Shown here: piece after piece, positions 43,262 through 54,063 of the stretch
Layout: each line of letters starts with the position of its first letter
How positions within the stretch are numbered: the stretch's first letter is position 1
Assembly: GCA_008330645.1 (NCBI GenBank)
Contig: VLTN01000034.1
Coordinates: 1-64,000, forward strand
DNA length: 64,000 nt
Direction: 5' to 3'
DNA from: Cafeteria roenbergensis
Lineage: Eukaryota; Sar; Bigyra; Bicosoecida; Cafeteriaceae
Notes under the pieces: model-generated
Database searches by the model: none
Told to the model about the DNA's origin: nothing
What the model saw: the letters and a program-made list of their open reading frames with translations, nothing else
Position numbers and translations under genes: made by a program

Positions 43262-46200
43262 TCACTTGCGCTTAGGGCGCAGCAAGGCGGAGGGCGTGAG
43301 CATGACGCGGCGGCCCTCGGCGGGGGCGCCTCCTGCAGCAGGGGCCGCAGCCGGGGCAGGAGCCGGAACTGGCTCCGCCGCCTTGGCAGCCGCCGCCTTG
43401 GCAGCCGCCGCCTTGCGCTTCTGCTTCTTCAGGGCCGCAGCGAGGCTCGGGGGCGTGGCGGCGGGCTTAGCCTCCCATGCACCGGGGGTGGCGGCTTGGG
43501 CCCGTGCAGCAATGGACGGGGTCGCTGCGCCCGGCGCGGCGCGGACGGGGTGCGGGCCGACGGGGACAGGGGCGGCCATGCCAGGGTGCGGACGGCTCCA
43601 GCCCGGCTGCCCGGCGCCGGGCACAGCACCGCGGCCCACCATGGGCTGGCCGTGGCCGTACGGGTGAGCCGGGACTGGGACCACGCCCCCCGCCGGCGCG
43701 CCGGGGTGGAACGGTGCGCCGTGCGGAGGCGGGGCGAACTGCGTAGGAGCGAAGCCCGGGGGAGGGCCGTAGCCAGGGGCGGGGCCCACGGGGGACCAGG
43801 TGGCGGGGGGCCCTGGGTGGCGGCGCGCGTTCATGAGCTGCTGCAGGGCAGTGAACTTGGGCCGGTCCGATGCGGGAGCGGGGGCCGCGGCGGGGGCGGG
43901 CGCAGCCACGGGTGCCGGCGAGGGCGCCGGTGCCGGCGCGGGGGTGCGGGCGACGGGGGCGGCTGGTGCGGCCGGGGCGGCCGGTGCGGGGTCGCGTGCC
44001 TTGCGAGCCCTCTTCTTCTTGGCTGGGGAGGCTGCCGCCGTCTTGGCCACCTCAGCCATGTAGGCCGCAACAAGGTCATCGGCGGGCGCAGCTGCAGCTG
44101 CAGCAGGGGCGGGAGCCGCGGCCTCGGGGGCCGAGGCCGGCGCGCCGCCGGACCGGCGCTTGGTGGCGATGGGCGAGGGCTTGGCCGTGGCGGCCGCAGC
44201 CTCCACGCCGCCGCGGCCACCGGCGCCGCTGCGGCCGAAGCCCTGCGCCGCCGCACTGCCTGGGCCCCTGGCCAGCTTGACTGGGCTGGACCGCTGCGCG
44301 GCCGCCGTGGCGGGGGCAGCCTTGGCCGCCGCTGCCGGTGCTGGGGCGGAAGCTGGTGCGGGCGCGGGTGACGGGGCGGCCGCCTTGCCTGCCTTCTTGC
44401 GCTTCGCGGCGCGGCTCTTGGACGTCGACTTGGCAGAGCCGGAGGCGGCGCCTGCCGTGGCGGCACCTGCCGCGGCGACACCTGCCGCGGCGGCGGCGGA
44501 GGGCTGGCCTGCGCCAGAGGCTGCGGCGCCGGCCAGGGCACCGGACCCCGTCGGGGCGGGCGCGCGGCCGACAGTGGGCACCATCATCACCGTGTTCCAG
44601 CGCAGGAGGGCGCCGCGCCCCGGGCTGCAGAGCCCGTTGAGCGTGGAGCCGCCGTCGACCGGCGCGTCCCAGAGCACCTCCACGTAGCCCGTGGAGCCGT
44701 GGACAGCCACGACGACGCCCCGCATGCCCAGAGGGGCGCGGGCCTCCGCAAGGTTGCAGATGCGGGCGCCCAGCACGGGAGTGTCGTCGCCGGAGGCGCC
44801 GGCCGTGGCCATACCCTCGCCGCCCCCGATGTCACCGACAGCGTAGCCCTCGTCCTCCCGCGCGAAGACGTCGCTGGGGGCCACGCCGTCGATGCGCGCC
44901 GCCGGGCAGCCCAGGTCCGAGAGGCGCTGCAGGGCGGCCCTGGCTGCGGCGCCGGGCTCGGCGCCGGCCGCTGCCGCCGCCTCGGCAGCCTCCATCAGGC
45001 CGTTCAGGCCTCTCACGCGCGGCGAGCCCAGCTCCGTCGCCTTGCCCTCCAGCAGAGCCATGGCCCGCGCGGACATGACGGAGGTGTTGGTGGTTACCAG
45101 CGGCCTGTTGGCAGTGGCCACCTGCCCCTTCCAGGTGAGGATGGCCTCGAGCTGCGGGCCGCCGCCCACCTGGTGGATCTCCAGCCAGCGAGCGGAGGGG
45201 TTGGCGTCGATGGCGGCGACCACGGCCGGGAAGCGCTCCGCGTAGCTCTGCACCAGCTGCACAGCTGCGAGCGTGAACTCCCACCCGATGGCTGCGCCGC
45301 CGGATCGCGAATCGCGGTCGCCTCTGCCGCCGCCGCCGCGGCCGCCGCGGCCGGCGGACGCGAGCGCAGCTGCGGAGTTGGAGCCTGGGAGCCAGGCCAC
45401 CTGCCGCGCCGCCGCGCCGCGGGGCCGCGCGTACCCGGGGAGAAACAGGTCCTTCCTGACGCGGAGGTTGAGGCCGATGTCGATGTTGTCCCGCGAGCGC
45501 CCGACCTTGACCGTGCCGGCCAGCTGGCCAAAGGTCCCCGGGGAGATGCCGGCGAGGGCCGCGGCCTCGTGCGTGGGGAAGTACCGATCGTCAATGTTGG
45601 CGAGCGCCACGCCGAAGGCGGGCTCAACGCCGCCGCCCCCCGCTGTGGCGAGGGAGAGGGTGCCGGCGGCGAGGTCGCGGGCGATGACGATGGCAGCCTC
45701 GCCCTGGTGCGGGCCTGAGAGGACGACGACGGGGTGGCCGGGGCGGAAGCGGTCCACCGGGGAGCGGCCGGACACCTCGTTGAAGCGGGGGTCCGGGTTG
45801 GGGTGGTTGGCCAGCAGCAGCTGGCCCGGGATGAGGAGCTCGCCGATGGAACCCGGGGCCGCGAACGTGCGAGAGAGGTTCCCGGTGACGGGGTCGCGCG
45901 TCATGCCCACCAGCTTGGCCACGCGCACGAGGAGGGAGACCGGGCCGGCGGCGATGCCGCACGGCAGGAGGCGGCGCGACTCGGAGCCGGACAGGAGCGT
46001 GGAGGCGACGTTCTGCGCGCTCTCCAGCCACGCCTGCCTCCGCTCCGGGGGCCAGGAGCGGGCGACCACCTCGCCCGTGACGGCGTCGCGACTGACCTCG
46101 CCCTTGGCGTCGCTCACTGCAGTCACCATGACGGGCGTGAGGTGCGGCCAGGACGCGTAGGCGACGGTGCCCACGAGGGACGCCGCCTCGTTGGCGGTGC

Positions 46201-49200
46201 ACTCGCCGGCGTGCAGCGACAGGGGCGCGTCGGGGACGATCTCGAGCTCGTCGTCGGCGCCCTCGCTGCCCGCCGCGCTGTCGCCGCGGGAGAACTCCCC
46301 GGAGACGGCCCGCGCAACCGCAGCCAGAGCCTGCTCGGGCGGGCGGGCGCAGGTGGTGGCCGTGTAGTGCACGGAGAAGGAGGGGGTGTGGGGCACAACG
46401 GTGGCGGGCGCGTCGCTGAGGGGGCGCGCTGCAAAGGCGCCGGCTGCGGCTGCGGCTGCGGCCGCGGAGGAGGGAGGGGCGAGCTCGTCGGCGGCGCCCT
46501 CGCTGCCCGCGGCTGCGCCGTCGGCAGCAGCGGAACCCGGGTCGTCCGGCACGGCGAGGATGTAGGGAGCCTCGGTGTCCTGGCTGGGGCGGACCTCGGA
46601 GCGGATGTAGCCGCTGGCGAGGGCGTGCTCCGAGACGGCCATGACGACGGAGTCCTTCCTGCTGGAGAACCCGAAGATGTTCACCTCCACTGGGGCGCGC
46701 ACCGGGGCGAGGGGGAGGGAGTGCAGGGTTGGGTAGCCGGGCGCCGGGACGACGCAGCCGACGGGGGGCAGCGGCTCGAAGCCCGTGGGAGGGAGGCTGG
46801 GCTGCACGTGGACGGTCTGGCGGCTGCGGCAGCGTGTGACATCAGGGAAGTCTGAGGCGCGGATGAAGGAGGCGGCCTCTGGCGTTCCGATGAGGTGGAG
46901 CGGGGGCAGCAGCGGGGAGGGGAGGGTCTCCGTGGCGGTGACGTCGCGCACGATGTCGTAGGGCTTGCCGTAGGAGTTGCGCTTGAGCTCGTCGGGGGTG
47001 AGAGTAGAGTCCGGCGCCAGGTCGGCGATGGCCTTGAGCATGCGCTGCTCCCTGATGAAGGGGATGATGGTGACGCCCTCCCAGGGGTTCTTCTTGCCGT
47101 CCATGTCCACGCGAATGCTGGCGACGTCGGGGTAGAAGTCGAGGAGCGGGGAGTCGCTCGAGACCATGAGGCGGCGGTACGAGGGCGGGAGGAACTTTGC
47201 CGAGGCGGCGGGCAGGCAGCCGAGCAGCTGCTGGAAGGGCCGGAAGGGCTTGCCGAGCTCGAAGGAGTAGGGGCCGAGGTCGCCCATGCCCACGAGGTCC
47301 GAGACCATGGGCGAGTAGTGGAAGGGGAAGAACCAGCCCCAGGAGGGGCAGCCCTGGTAGTAGTAGAGCATCACCCACTGGAGGGCCTCCCCGAAGCACC
47401 TGCGGAGCTTGGTCAGAACGGCCTCGTGCTCGGGGACGGGCTCCTCCCCGCCGATGACCAGGCCGAACTTGGCGAGGTAGAAGCGCTCTCTGCGGCCCAG
47501 GTCGCGGGCGCGCCGAGCCTGCCTCGCGATGGCCAGCTGGGTGGATTCGGACAGCGAGACCGCCGCGGCGGCGCCCGCAGACGGCGTGCCATCAGCAGAG
47601 GGGGCCGGGCTGGCCTCTGCACCAGCGGCGCCGGCGGCGGCGGCCTCGGCGGCGGCGGCCTTTCGCGCCTCCGCGGCGGCGGAGGAGATGGCGGCGGCGT
47701 GGGCGGCGGAAGCCCTGGCCTCGCGCTCGCGAACGGGAATCACGTCCTCGGTGATGCCGGACTGGCGCAGCGACGACATGGCAGCCGCGACCGCGCGGTC
47801 GCCGCGGGAGGGCGCGGAGGAGGAGGGCGACGGGGCGGCCGAGGCTGCGGCCGCGGCCGCGCTGGGCGACGCCCCGGACAGGAGCTGCGCCGGCGTCAGC
47901 AGGCGGGACGCCGCGGGAACCGCGACCGACGCGAAACCGCTCGCCACCGCGTCGGCGACGGCCCCTGCCCGCATGCGTGCCTCCACGCCGGCAGAGCCGG
48001 CGATGACCCAGCCCGCTTCGTCGTCGCTGTCCCCTGCCTCGAGAAGGAAGGCCTCCATGGCGCCGTCGGCGTCGGCGGCTCCCGCGGCGGGGGCCTCCGC
48101 CGCCGCTGCCATCTTGTCCGTGACGCGACCGAACAGCCGCAGCTGGTCCTTGGCCTCGCGCTGCTTGCGGGTGTGGTGCTTGGCCATGGCGGCGTCGCGG
48201 CGCTTCATGGTGTCCTCCTCCATCGCTCCCATCGCGAGCAGCAGCGGGTCGAGGCGGGCGAAGTTGATGATGCCCCGCTCGGAGAGCCAGCCGCCCACGG
48301 TGGGAAGGGTCTCGCGGTAGAGCCGGATGAGCTCGTCAAGGGCCCCCTCGCCGATGTCAAGCGAGGGAAGGTGGGGAATGAAGTCGTTCCCGCAGAGGGC
48401 GGTGAGGAGGACGAAGTCGTCGACGCAGCGCTCACCGTCCCACGCGAAGGGCATGGCCTCGAGGGCGGCGGGGGCCGGGCGCATGTCCATCTCCAGGTAC
48501 TCGCGAAGCACCCCGATGTGCAGGAGCTGCCACTTGACGTGGCGCGCGGCCCTGGTCTTGGCCTTGGTGTCGTGCTTGGAGTTGCGGAACCCCATGAAGT
48601 CGATCTGCTCGCGAAGCAGGCTGAAGTGGGGCTCGTGCACGGCCAGGGAGAGCATGATGAGATCGGCGTCGAGGCCCGCCATGATGTGGCGGGTGTTGGG
48701 GTCCCAGCCCGGCTGGCTCTTGGCGGCGCGAATCCACTCCACGATCTTGTGCTCGCCCTCGCCGGGCACCTCGTGGCCCGAGAAGATGATTCGGAGGTCC
48801 CTCCACGCGGGGTCGTCGCGCAAGCGGCGGCGGATGTAGTACTGCAGCTGCTTGCTGACGCGGGCCATGAAGGGGGTGCCGGGCGTGATCTGGTTGGAGT
48901 CGAAGAGGTCCTCGTCGTCGAACACCTCGCCCATCTCGCGGGCCTCGGCGCGGGCCTCGGCGGCGTCCTTGGCGGCGCGGAAGCGGCGGGAGCGCTGCTG
49001 GTTCATCTTGGCACGGGGCGCCACGCCGTCGACGGCGAAGTAGATGAGCTTCCTCGGCCGGGTGATCTTGACCATGTTGTCGATGTAGCTGAACATCTTG
49101 TGCATCACCTCCGAGTCCGTGAGCGACTTGGACAGCCCGTCACCGTGCGTGGCGCCGTGGATGACGCCGTTCATGTCCAGGTACAGGTTGTCAAAGTGCG

Positions 49201-49384
49201 GGAGCAGCGTCGCATCGTCGATGGCCTGGTTGATGAGGGGGTACCTCTCGGAGATCCAGCGGTAGAACTTGGGAACGCCCTGCAACAGGAAGCGACGGGC
49301 AGTGAAACCGTGGGACCGCGCGGGGGCGGGTGGCGGAGGCGGTTCCAGCAGTGCGCGAGGAGCGCCACCACCGCACACACTCAT
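43262..49384 (-). CDS. XRN1: 5'-3' exoribonuclease XRN1
   Basis: About 2007 residues by joining 49384-49379 and 49279-43262. XRN1 proteins begin MGVPKFYRW; here GVPKFYRWISERYP directly follows a TTGTTGCAG-type acceptor, and 99 nt upstream an ATGAGT before GTGTGCGG gives a six-base first exon (Met-Ser). Reading through without splicing is also open. The nuclease core has LYLDMNGVIH, FAVDGVAPRAKMNQQRSRRF, SGHEVPGEGEHKIVEW and GLDADLIML. Later, CGNDFIPHLPSL and PSWGWFFPFHYSP are typical, and the XRN1-specific domains (SRDNIDIGLNLRVRKDLFLP, QLVQSYAERFP) tell it from XRN2. The last 450 residues are Ala/Pro-rich. It degrades decapped mRNA in the cytoplasm. Confidence 0.95.
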   Translation of the reverse strand: MSVCGGGAPRALLEPPPPPAPARSHGFTARRFLLQGVPKFYRWISERYPLINQAIDDATLLPHFDNLYLDMNGVIHGATHGDGLSKSLTDSEVMHKMFSYIDNMVKITRPRKLIYFAVDGVAPRAKMNQQRSRRFRAAKDAAEARAEAREMGEVFDDEDLFDSNQITPGTPFMARVSKQLQYYIRRRLRDDPAWRDLRIIFSGHEVPGEGEHKIVEWIRAAKSQPGWDPNTRHIMAGLDADLIMLSLAVHEPHFSLLREQIDFMGFRNSKHDTKAKTRAARHVKWQLLHIGVLREYLEMDMRPAPAALEAMPFAWDGERCVDDFVLLTALCGNDFIPHLPSLDIGEGALDELIRLYRETLPTVGGWLSERGIINFARLDPLLLAMGAMEEDTMKRRDAAMAKHHTRKQREAKDQLRLFGRVTDKMAAAAEAPAAGAADADGAMEAFLLEAGDSDDEAGWVIAGSAGVEARMRAGAVADAVASGFASVAVPAASRLLTPAQLLSGASPSAAAAAASAAPSPSSSAPSRGDRAVAAAMSSLRQSGITEDVIPVREREARASAAHAAAISSAAAEARKAAAAEAAAAGAAGAEASPAPSADGTPSAGAAAAVSLSESTQLAIARQARRARDLGRRERFYLAKFGLVIGGEEPVPEHEAVLTKLRRCFGEALQWVMLYYYQGCPSWGWFFPFHYSPMVSDLVGMGDLGPYSFELGKPFRPFQQLLGCLPAASAKFLPPSYRRLMVSSDSPLLDFYPDVASIRVDMDGKKNPWEGVTIIPFIREQRMLKAIADLAPDSTLTPDELKRNSYGKPYDIVRDVTATETLPSPLLPPLHLIGTPEAASFIRASDFPDVTRCRSRQTVHVQPSLPPTGFEPLPPVGCVVPAPGYPTLHSLPLAPVRAPVEVNIFGFSSRKDSVVMAVSEHALASGYIRSEVRPSQDTEAPYILAVPDDPGSAAADGAAAGSEGAADELAPPSSAAAAAAAAGAFAARPLSDAPATVVPHTPSFSVHYTATTCARPPEQALAAVARAVSGEFSRGDSAAGSEGADDELEIVPDAPLSLHAGECTANEAASLVGTVAYASWPHLTPVMVTAVSDAKGEVSRDAVTGEVVARSWPPERRQAWLESAQNVASTLLSGSESRRLLPCGIAAGPVSLLVRVAKLVGMTRDPVTGNLSRTFAAPGSIGELLIPGQLLLANHPNPDPRFNEVSGRSPVDRFRPGHPVVVLSGPHQGEAAIVIARDLAAGTLSLATAGGGGVEPAFGVALANIDDRYFPTHEAAALAGISPGTFGQLAGTVKVGRSRDNIDIGLNLRVRKDLFLPGYARPRGAAARQVAWLPGSNSAAALASAGRGGRGGGGRGDRDSRSGGAAIGWEFTLAAVQLVQSYAERFPAVVAAIDANPSARWLEIHQVGGGPQLEAILTWKGQVATANRPLVTTNTSVMSARAMALLEGKATELGSPRVRGLNGLMEAAEAAAAAGAEPGAAARAALQRLSDLGCPAARIDGVAPSDVFAREDEGYAVGDIGGGEGMATAGASGDDTPVLGARICNLAEARAPLGMRGVVVAVHGSTGYVEVLWDAPVDGGSTLNGLCSPGRGALLRWNTVMMVPTVGRAPAPTGSGALAGAAASGAGQPSAAAAAGVAAAGAATAGAASGSAKSTSKSRAAKRKKAGKAAAPSPAPAPASAPAPAAAAKAAPATAAAQRSSPVKLARGPGSAAAQGFGRSGAGGRGGVEAAAATAKPSPIATKRRSGGAPASAPEAAAPAPAAAAAAPADDLVAAYMAEVAKTAAASPAKKKRARKARDPAPAAPAAPAAPVARTPAPAPAPSPAPVAAPAPAAAPAPASDRPKFTALQQLMNARRHPGPPATWSPVGPAPGYGPPPGFAPTQFAPPPHGAPFHPGAPAGGVVPVPAHPYGHGQPMVGRGAVPGAGQPGWSRPHPGMAAPVPVGPHPVRAAPGAATPSIAARAQAATPGAWEAKPAATPPSLAAALKKQKRKAAAAKAAAAKAAEPVPAPAPAAAPAAGGAPAEGRRVMLTPSALLRPKRK

Positions 49385-50191
49385 AATTTCCGGCTCGGGC
49401 AATTGACGACTCGCGCAGGCTCGCTGCAGAACGGCCCGCGCCGAAGCCTCCGGGCGCCCCTGCCGCTGGCGGCGCGCAGCAAAGCCTAGACCCGGCACTG
49501 GAGCGTGCCCGGGCCAGCCCCGCGAGGGCAGATGCCGGCGCCAATCGGAATTTCGCGTTGCCAATGACGTCCGGCTTCAGCCTCGAGTGGCTGTCCCCTT
49601 TGCTCGCCGCCGTGAGATCGGCCCGCGCGTGCGCGCTGACGCCTGCTGGCAGCCACTGGGTGCGGTGCGACACCTGGCGGGATGAGCCGTTGTCCGGCGC
49701 GCGCTGCCTGCTGCCCGACGGGCAACTGCTTTCGCGAAGCCGCCGTTCCGCTGAGTGCTCACCATTGCAAAGCTGCGATGCCTCTCGTGGTCAGAGGCCG
49801 AGGCGCAGTCACCAAGAACGAGGCGCCGCCTGGCAGGGCGTCTCGAGCCCTGGTCCGACTAAGTGTCCGCGCACGGGGCAGACGCCCGTCCGTCGCCGCC
49901 GCAGCTTGAGCTGCCCTGCCGGCTGGCAGGGTTGCGGCCGGCAATCCGCCGCTGACTAGGCCGTTGCAGGGCGCCCCAACTCAGGCCTCAACTATCGGCA
50001 GAGCAACGGGCCGGAGAGCGCGGCGCTTCGTCGAGTGCGCCGTTGGCGCGCCCGCGCTGCCCCGCACGCCTTCGCGCACACAGCTGCTGCAGCTCGGGAC
50101 CCTCTGCCGAGCGCCAGCCGCAGTCGTCGGCTTCGCCAAAGCACCGCCGGAGCTCTCCGGGGTCCCGCACAACCGTCCCCGCTCAGGAACC
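49385..50191. other. Divergent spacer between XRN1 and RanGAP
   Basis: 807 nt between start codons on opposite strands. ORFs continue into it from both genes but without family matches. I see no repeat; it should hold both promoters and 5' UTRs. Confidence 0.5.
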
Positions 50192-51766
50192 ATGGCTGCC
50201 ACGGACGCAGCTTCCGCCACGCCCGCCGCCCCCGCCGCCGGCCCGACCGAGCAGGTGCTCGCGGCGCTTGGCGACGTGACTCCGGACACGGCGGCCCCGG
50301 AGGCGCCAAACACCACGTTCTGCATCGTGGGAGGGCCCATGGGCGCCATGGAAGAAGACGCGGCGGAATACGTGGCCAGCAAGGTGCTCAGCGGCGAGCG
50401 CACGCACTACACCCGCGCGGAGCTCGGCTCCTGGGCGCACTCGGAGGGCTCGCTGACCGTGCTGGGCAAGGCGATCGCCTCGTGCCCGGGGATGGTGGAA
50501 ATCGACTTTGCAAACATCGTGGCCGGCCGCAGGGAAGCGCAGGCCGTGGCGGCGTACCGCGCCCTCGCGGACCAGCTGGAGCCGCTGCGCGGCAAGATCC
50601 GCCTTGTTGACTTCTCGTACAACGCCATCGGGCCGCGCGGCCTCGCGCCCCTCCGCGGGCTGCTGCTGGAGCAGACGGCCCTCGAGGAGCTGATCATGGT
50701 GCGCTGCGGCGTCAGCGGCGCCACGCAGGAGAGCATCGCCGACCTGCTCCTCTTCCGCGGGGCCCTGGACCGGCCCGCCCCGGGCGCCGCCCCTGCCGCC
50801 GCGGACGCCCCCCTGCCCCCCGCGATGGCCACCCGCCTCCGCCGGCTCATCTTCGACAACAACCTGGCCAAGGACCAGGGCGCCCAGGCCATGGCCCGCA
50901 TCATCAGGCACTCCCCCGACCTCGAGGAGTTCCAGATGGGCATGTCCCGCGTGGAGAGCGCGGGCGCCATCGCCCTCATGGACGCCATTCGCGCGCTGCC
51001 CCGCCCCAACCTCCGCCGCATCGACGTCCACGACAACGTCTTCGGCGAGGCGGCCGGCCCCGCCGTCGCCGCGACCGTCTCCCCCGCCGTCGTCCCGGCC
51101 CTCGAGGAGTTCCTCGCCTCCGACCTCATGCTTCACGACGGAGGCGTCGCCATGGTCGCCCGCAGCCTCCTCGGCCTCCCGGTGGAGCCCACCGGCGACG
51201 ACGCCGCCGACCTCACCCCCGACCCCGCAGCGCTCAAGCGGCCCCTCCGCGTCCTCTCCCTCGGCGGCAACGACGTCGTCGTGGACGGCGCGGCCATGCC
51301 CTTCGTGGCCCTCCTCCTCCGCGAGCTCCCCGCGCTGCAGGAGATGCGGCTGGCAGTGAACGACATGGGCTTCGCCGTGCGCCTGCTCGCCGACGCCCTC
51401 CGCCAGCGCCGCGCGGCGGGCAGGCCCGACATCCGCCTGCTCGACATCAGCGGGAACCTCTGCCACCCCAAGGCGCTGAACGACGTGGTCGACGCCTGCA
51501 TCGAGTGCGGCGTGGCCCAGCTGGAGATCGGGGGCAACTTCGGCAGCGAGGAGCGCGTGCAGGGGTGGGCGGACAGGGCCGCGGCGGCCGGCGGCGCCAC
51601 CACCATCTCCACCAGCGGCGGCGAGATGGAGCCTGAGGAGGAAGACACCGAGGCCGAGGAGGAGGAGGCCTACGAGCACGTGGCTCTGCCGGAGCTCCGC
51701 ACCCCCGCCGACGCCGCGGTGGACGCCCTCGCCGACGAACTGGCCAAGGCCACTGTGGAGGAGTAG
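50192..51766 (+). CDS. RANGAP1: Ran GTPase-activating protein (RanGAP), leucine-rich repeat type
   Basis: 524 residues from the ATG at 50192; an upstream extension of the frame lacks family features. MVEIDFANIVAGRREAQAV and KIRLVDFSYNAIGPRGLAPL match the conserved RanGAP start of the leucine-rich-repeat array (a D-F/S-D-x-x-AGR motif, then the S-x-NA-x-G motif). Repeats continue to about 440 (RLRRLIFDNNLAKDQGAQAM, NLRRIDVHDNVFGEAAG, LRVLSLGGNDVVVDGA). A Glu-rich acidic tail follows, as in RanGAP1, then a short helix. It stimulates GTP hydrolysis by Ran on the cytoplasmic side and so sets the direction of nuclear transport. No SUMO-target domain of the animal type is seen. Intronless. Confidence 0.85.
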   Translation: MAATDAASATPAAPAAGPTEQVLAALGDVTPDTAAPEAPNTTFCIVGGPMGAMEEDAAEYVASKVLSGERTHYTRAELGSWAHSEGSLTVLGKAIASCPGMVEIDFANIVAGRREAQAVAAYRALADQLEPLRGKIRLVDFSYNAIGPRGLAPLRGLLLEQTALEELIMVRCGVSGATQESIADLLLFRGALDRPAPGAAPAAADAPLPPAMATRLRRLIFDNNLAKDQGAQAMARIIRHSPDLEEFQMGMSRVESAGAIALMDAIRALPRPNLRRIDVHDNVFGEAAGPAVAATVSPAVVPALEEFLASDLMLHDGGVAMVARSLLGLPVEPTGDDAADLTPDPAALKRPLRVLSLGGNDVVVDGAAMPFVALLLRELPALQEMRLAVNDMGFAVRLLADALRQRRAAGRPDIRLLDISGNLCHPKALNDVVDACIECGVAQLEIGGNFGSEERVQGWADRAAAAGGATTISTSGGEMEPEEEDTEAEEEEAYEHVALPELRTPADAAVDALADELAKATVEE

Positions 51767-52069
51767 GTGCCCGCCTGCGGCGCGTGTTTCGGGCAAGGTG
51801 CGTGGTGCGCCGAGTGGGCGCAAGCTTCCTGGCGGACGAGGCAGCAGGTCTGTCGGCGCAACGAGCTGACAAGCCATTGCTTGCAACGAACTGGCTTGGC
51901 ATCGCGGGGCCCGGCTGCGGCGCCCGCTGCTGCCCACCCGCACACACGCACTGCCGACAGCGAGCCCCGCAACACGCACACGAAGCCAGGCCCAGCGATG
52001 GGGACGCAAGAAAGGCTCCGGCCCGGCGGACGCGCCTGCCGGCGAAGAATGAACATCGTTGGGGAAGAC
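51767..52069. other. Convergent spacer between RanGAP and tetraspanin
   Basis: 303 nt between stops; no gene or repeat seen. Confidence 0.6.
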
Positions 52070-53628
52070 TCAGTCCTTGAAGGCTGGGGGCCGATTCCCC
52101 ATCCTGTGCACGACCACGCCCACGCCCGCCTCGCTCGAGTTGGCCGACGCCACGGAGCGCGCGCCGCGGGACCCGCCAACGACGGCGTGCTCGTCCCAGG
52201 CCACGCCTGCGTTGGGGAGCTGGCGCGAGGGCCCCGGGCCGCCTCCCGGAACGAAGTGGCCCATCACGGGAGGGTAGATCACATCGGTGGGGTTGGCGGG
52301 GCGGGTTGGCTGCGAGGAGGAGCGGAGCAGCAGGAGACGGACGGGAAGGGGGGATGAGGCCGGGAACCTGTGTGACCAGGGTCAGCCTGGCAGCGGTGCT
52401 CGCGCGCGAACAGCCAATGGCAAAGCCGACGGGGGGCGTGCGGTGGCCAGCGCCGTGGTGGTCGTGCTGGCTGGTGGTTCGAGACGTCTCCGCGAGCGCG
52501 AGGGCGCGGCCAGGGGGCACTGAGCAGCGGCCGAGGCGGCGCAGCGGCCGAGGCAGCGCAGCGGCCGAGCAATCTCACCACTCGCGCCCCCCTGCTGATG
52601 GCGCCTCCGGACGGGGCCTCTCCCCTGTTCAAGGCAGCCTTGCTCGCCTCCGCGTTGCACGCCACCATGCCCACGCTGAGCATCGCCACCAGCGCGCAGC
52701 CGGCCTGCATGCCGGCCAGCACGACGAGCGTCATTTGCAGCTCCGCCACAAGCTCCTCCGAGCAGCCCTGCGTGGCGCCCGACGGACACGGCTTCACGGC
52801 CATGGTCTGCCCCTTGGTCGCGAAACCGCAGCACTTGAGGTCCGTCTGCGCGTCCCGAATGGTGCGCGTGCCGCGGGACCGCTTGGCCCCGGGGGACTTG
52901 ATGTCGTGGAAGGCCTGATGCCAGCCGAACTCGAGCTGGTTCTCCAGCCCTCCAGTGTCCACCGCCCACACGCCGGTGATGGCCGCCGCCCCGAGCATGA
53001 AGACGGCGAGGAGCACCGCAACGATTGCAAAGAGCTTCCGGTGGTTCAGACCGTCAAACTGCGACAACGAGGCCGCCGGACAACGCGCAGCGAGAGGCCT
53101 GGGGTTCGCGGAGGCGGAGCGCACACGCAGGCCGCCGCGGCGCGCAGCTCCCCCGCGCCTCCTGGGCGCGCGCATCCTCGCAGCGGGACTCACCACGCAG
53201 CAGGGCGAGAGGGACAGCAGGCCGTACGAGGCCACGCCAATGGCAGCGCCTCCCAGACCCACAGCCCATCCAAACGCAGTGTGGGACACAAAGTGGGAGT
53301 CCGGGAGGATGATGAGGACCTCCTCGCGCCAGATCATCAAGACACCAATCGCCTGCGGGGGTTGGGTGGGGAGGAGGGGCAGGAGGGGGGCAGCGGCTCG
53401 CAGGGGAGCAGGGTTCTGCACTCGCGTCGGCAAGGGCGCTTCCGCTGGCGCCGCCAGGCGCCCACGCTGGCCGCGCACTCGCCCTCCGGGCACTCCAGGG
53501 AACCTCACCGCCATGGCGAGCACGTGCACGAACAGCGTAAGGTAGCTGCCCGTCTCGCCGCATGCGTGAGAGCACCGCTTGCAAGTCCCGAAGCAAGCCC
53601 CCACCGAGCCCTCCTTTGCGGCGCGCAT
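52070..53628 (-). CDS. Tetraspanin, 4 exons
   Basis: Exons 53628-53509, 53352-53194, 53058-52579 and 52309-52070 give 332 residues; all three introns (156, 135, 269 nt) have GTGAG donors and CGCAG acceptors and lie in phase 0. Four membrane spans fit: around exon 1/2 (YLTLFVHVLAMA joined to AIGVLMIW), FGWAVGLGGAAIGVASYGLL, LFAIVAVLLAVFMLGAAAIT, and LVVLAGMQAGCALVAMLSVG. Between spans 3 and 4 the large loop has DLKCCGF, the tetraspanin CCG motif, plus two more Cys. The Cys-rich N-terminus may be palmitoylated. The last exon is Gly/Pro-rich and cytoplasmic (YPPVMGHFVPGG). Tetraspanins organise membrane microdomains; no specific partner is indicated. Confidence 0.85.
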
Positions 53629-54063
53629 GGCCAGCGACAGCGCGCCCCGGCTGCTGCGCGAGTCCCCGCTGCGGCTGCGCCTCGCGGCGGCGTGCCACCC
53701 CGAGTGCGGCGTCCGTGTCCGCGGCTGCGGCTCTGCCGGCCGCGGCAGCGGCCTGACCCGCTATCCAGCAGCAGCTCGCGCTGGGCAGATGTCTGGCGGG
53801 CCGTCCTGGGTGCCTAGGCTGCTGTTTGGCGTGGTTTTGCTGTGTGCGTGCTCGGGAAGCCGGCGCGGGGGCGGTCCCAAGTGGCGCTGCGAACGCAATC
53901 TCGAGCAAGCTCTTGGCCAGGCAAACTCTGTTGCAGGACCCCCCCCACCCAGCTGCCTGTCGAAGGGCTCAAACAGCGTAGGAGGGGGTGGCGTGCGCTC
54001 ACTTCGGAGACTGCACAGCTGGCCACGCCCTCTGCCGCGCCGCGTCGCACTGCCGCTGCTTGC
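53629..54063. other. Spacer upstream of the tetraspanin gene
   Basis: 435 nt between the tetraspanin start and the stop of the LRR gene, both on the minus strand. It contains a C run at 53939-53947. No gene supported. Confidence 0.5.

Noticed and set aside
46895-49489. 864-codon ORF on the plus strand
   Set aside because: It mirrors the conserved XRN1 nuclease core on the other strand and is a composition artefact.
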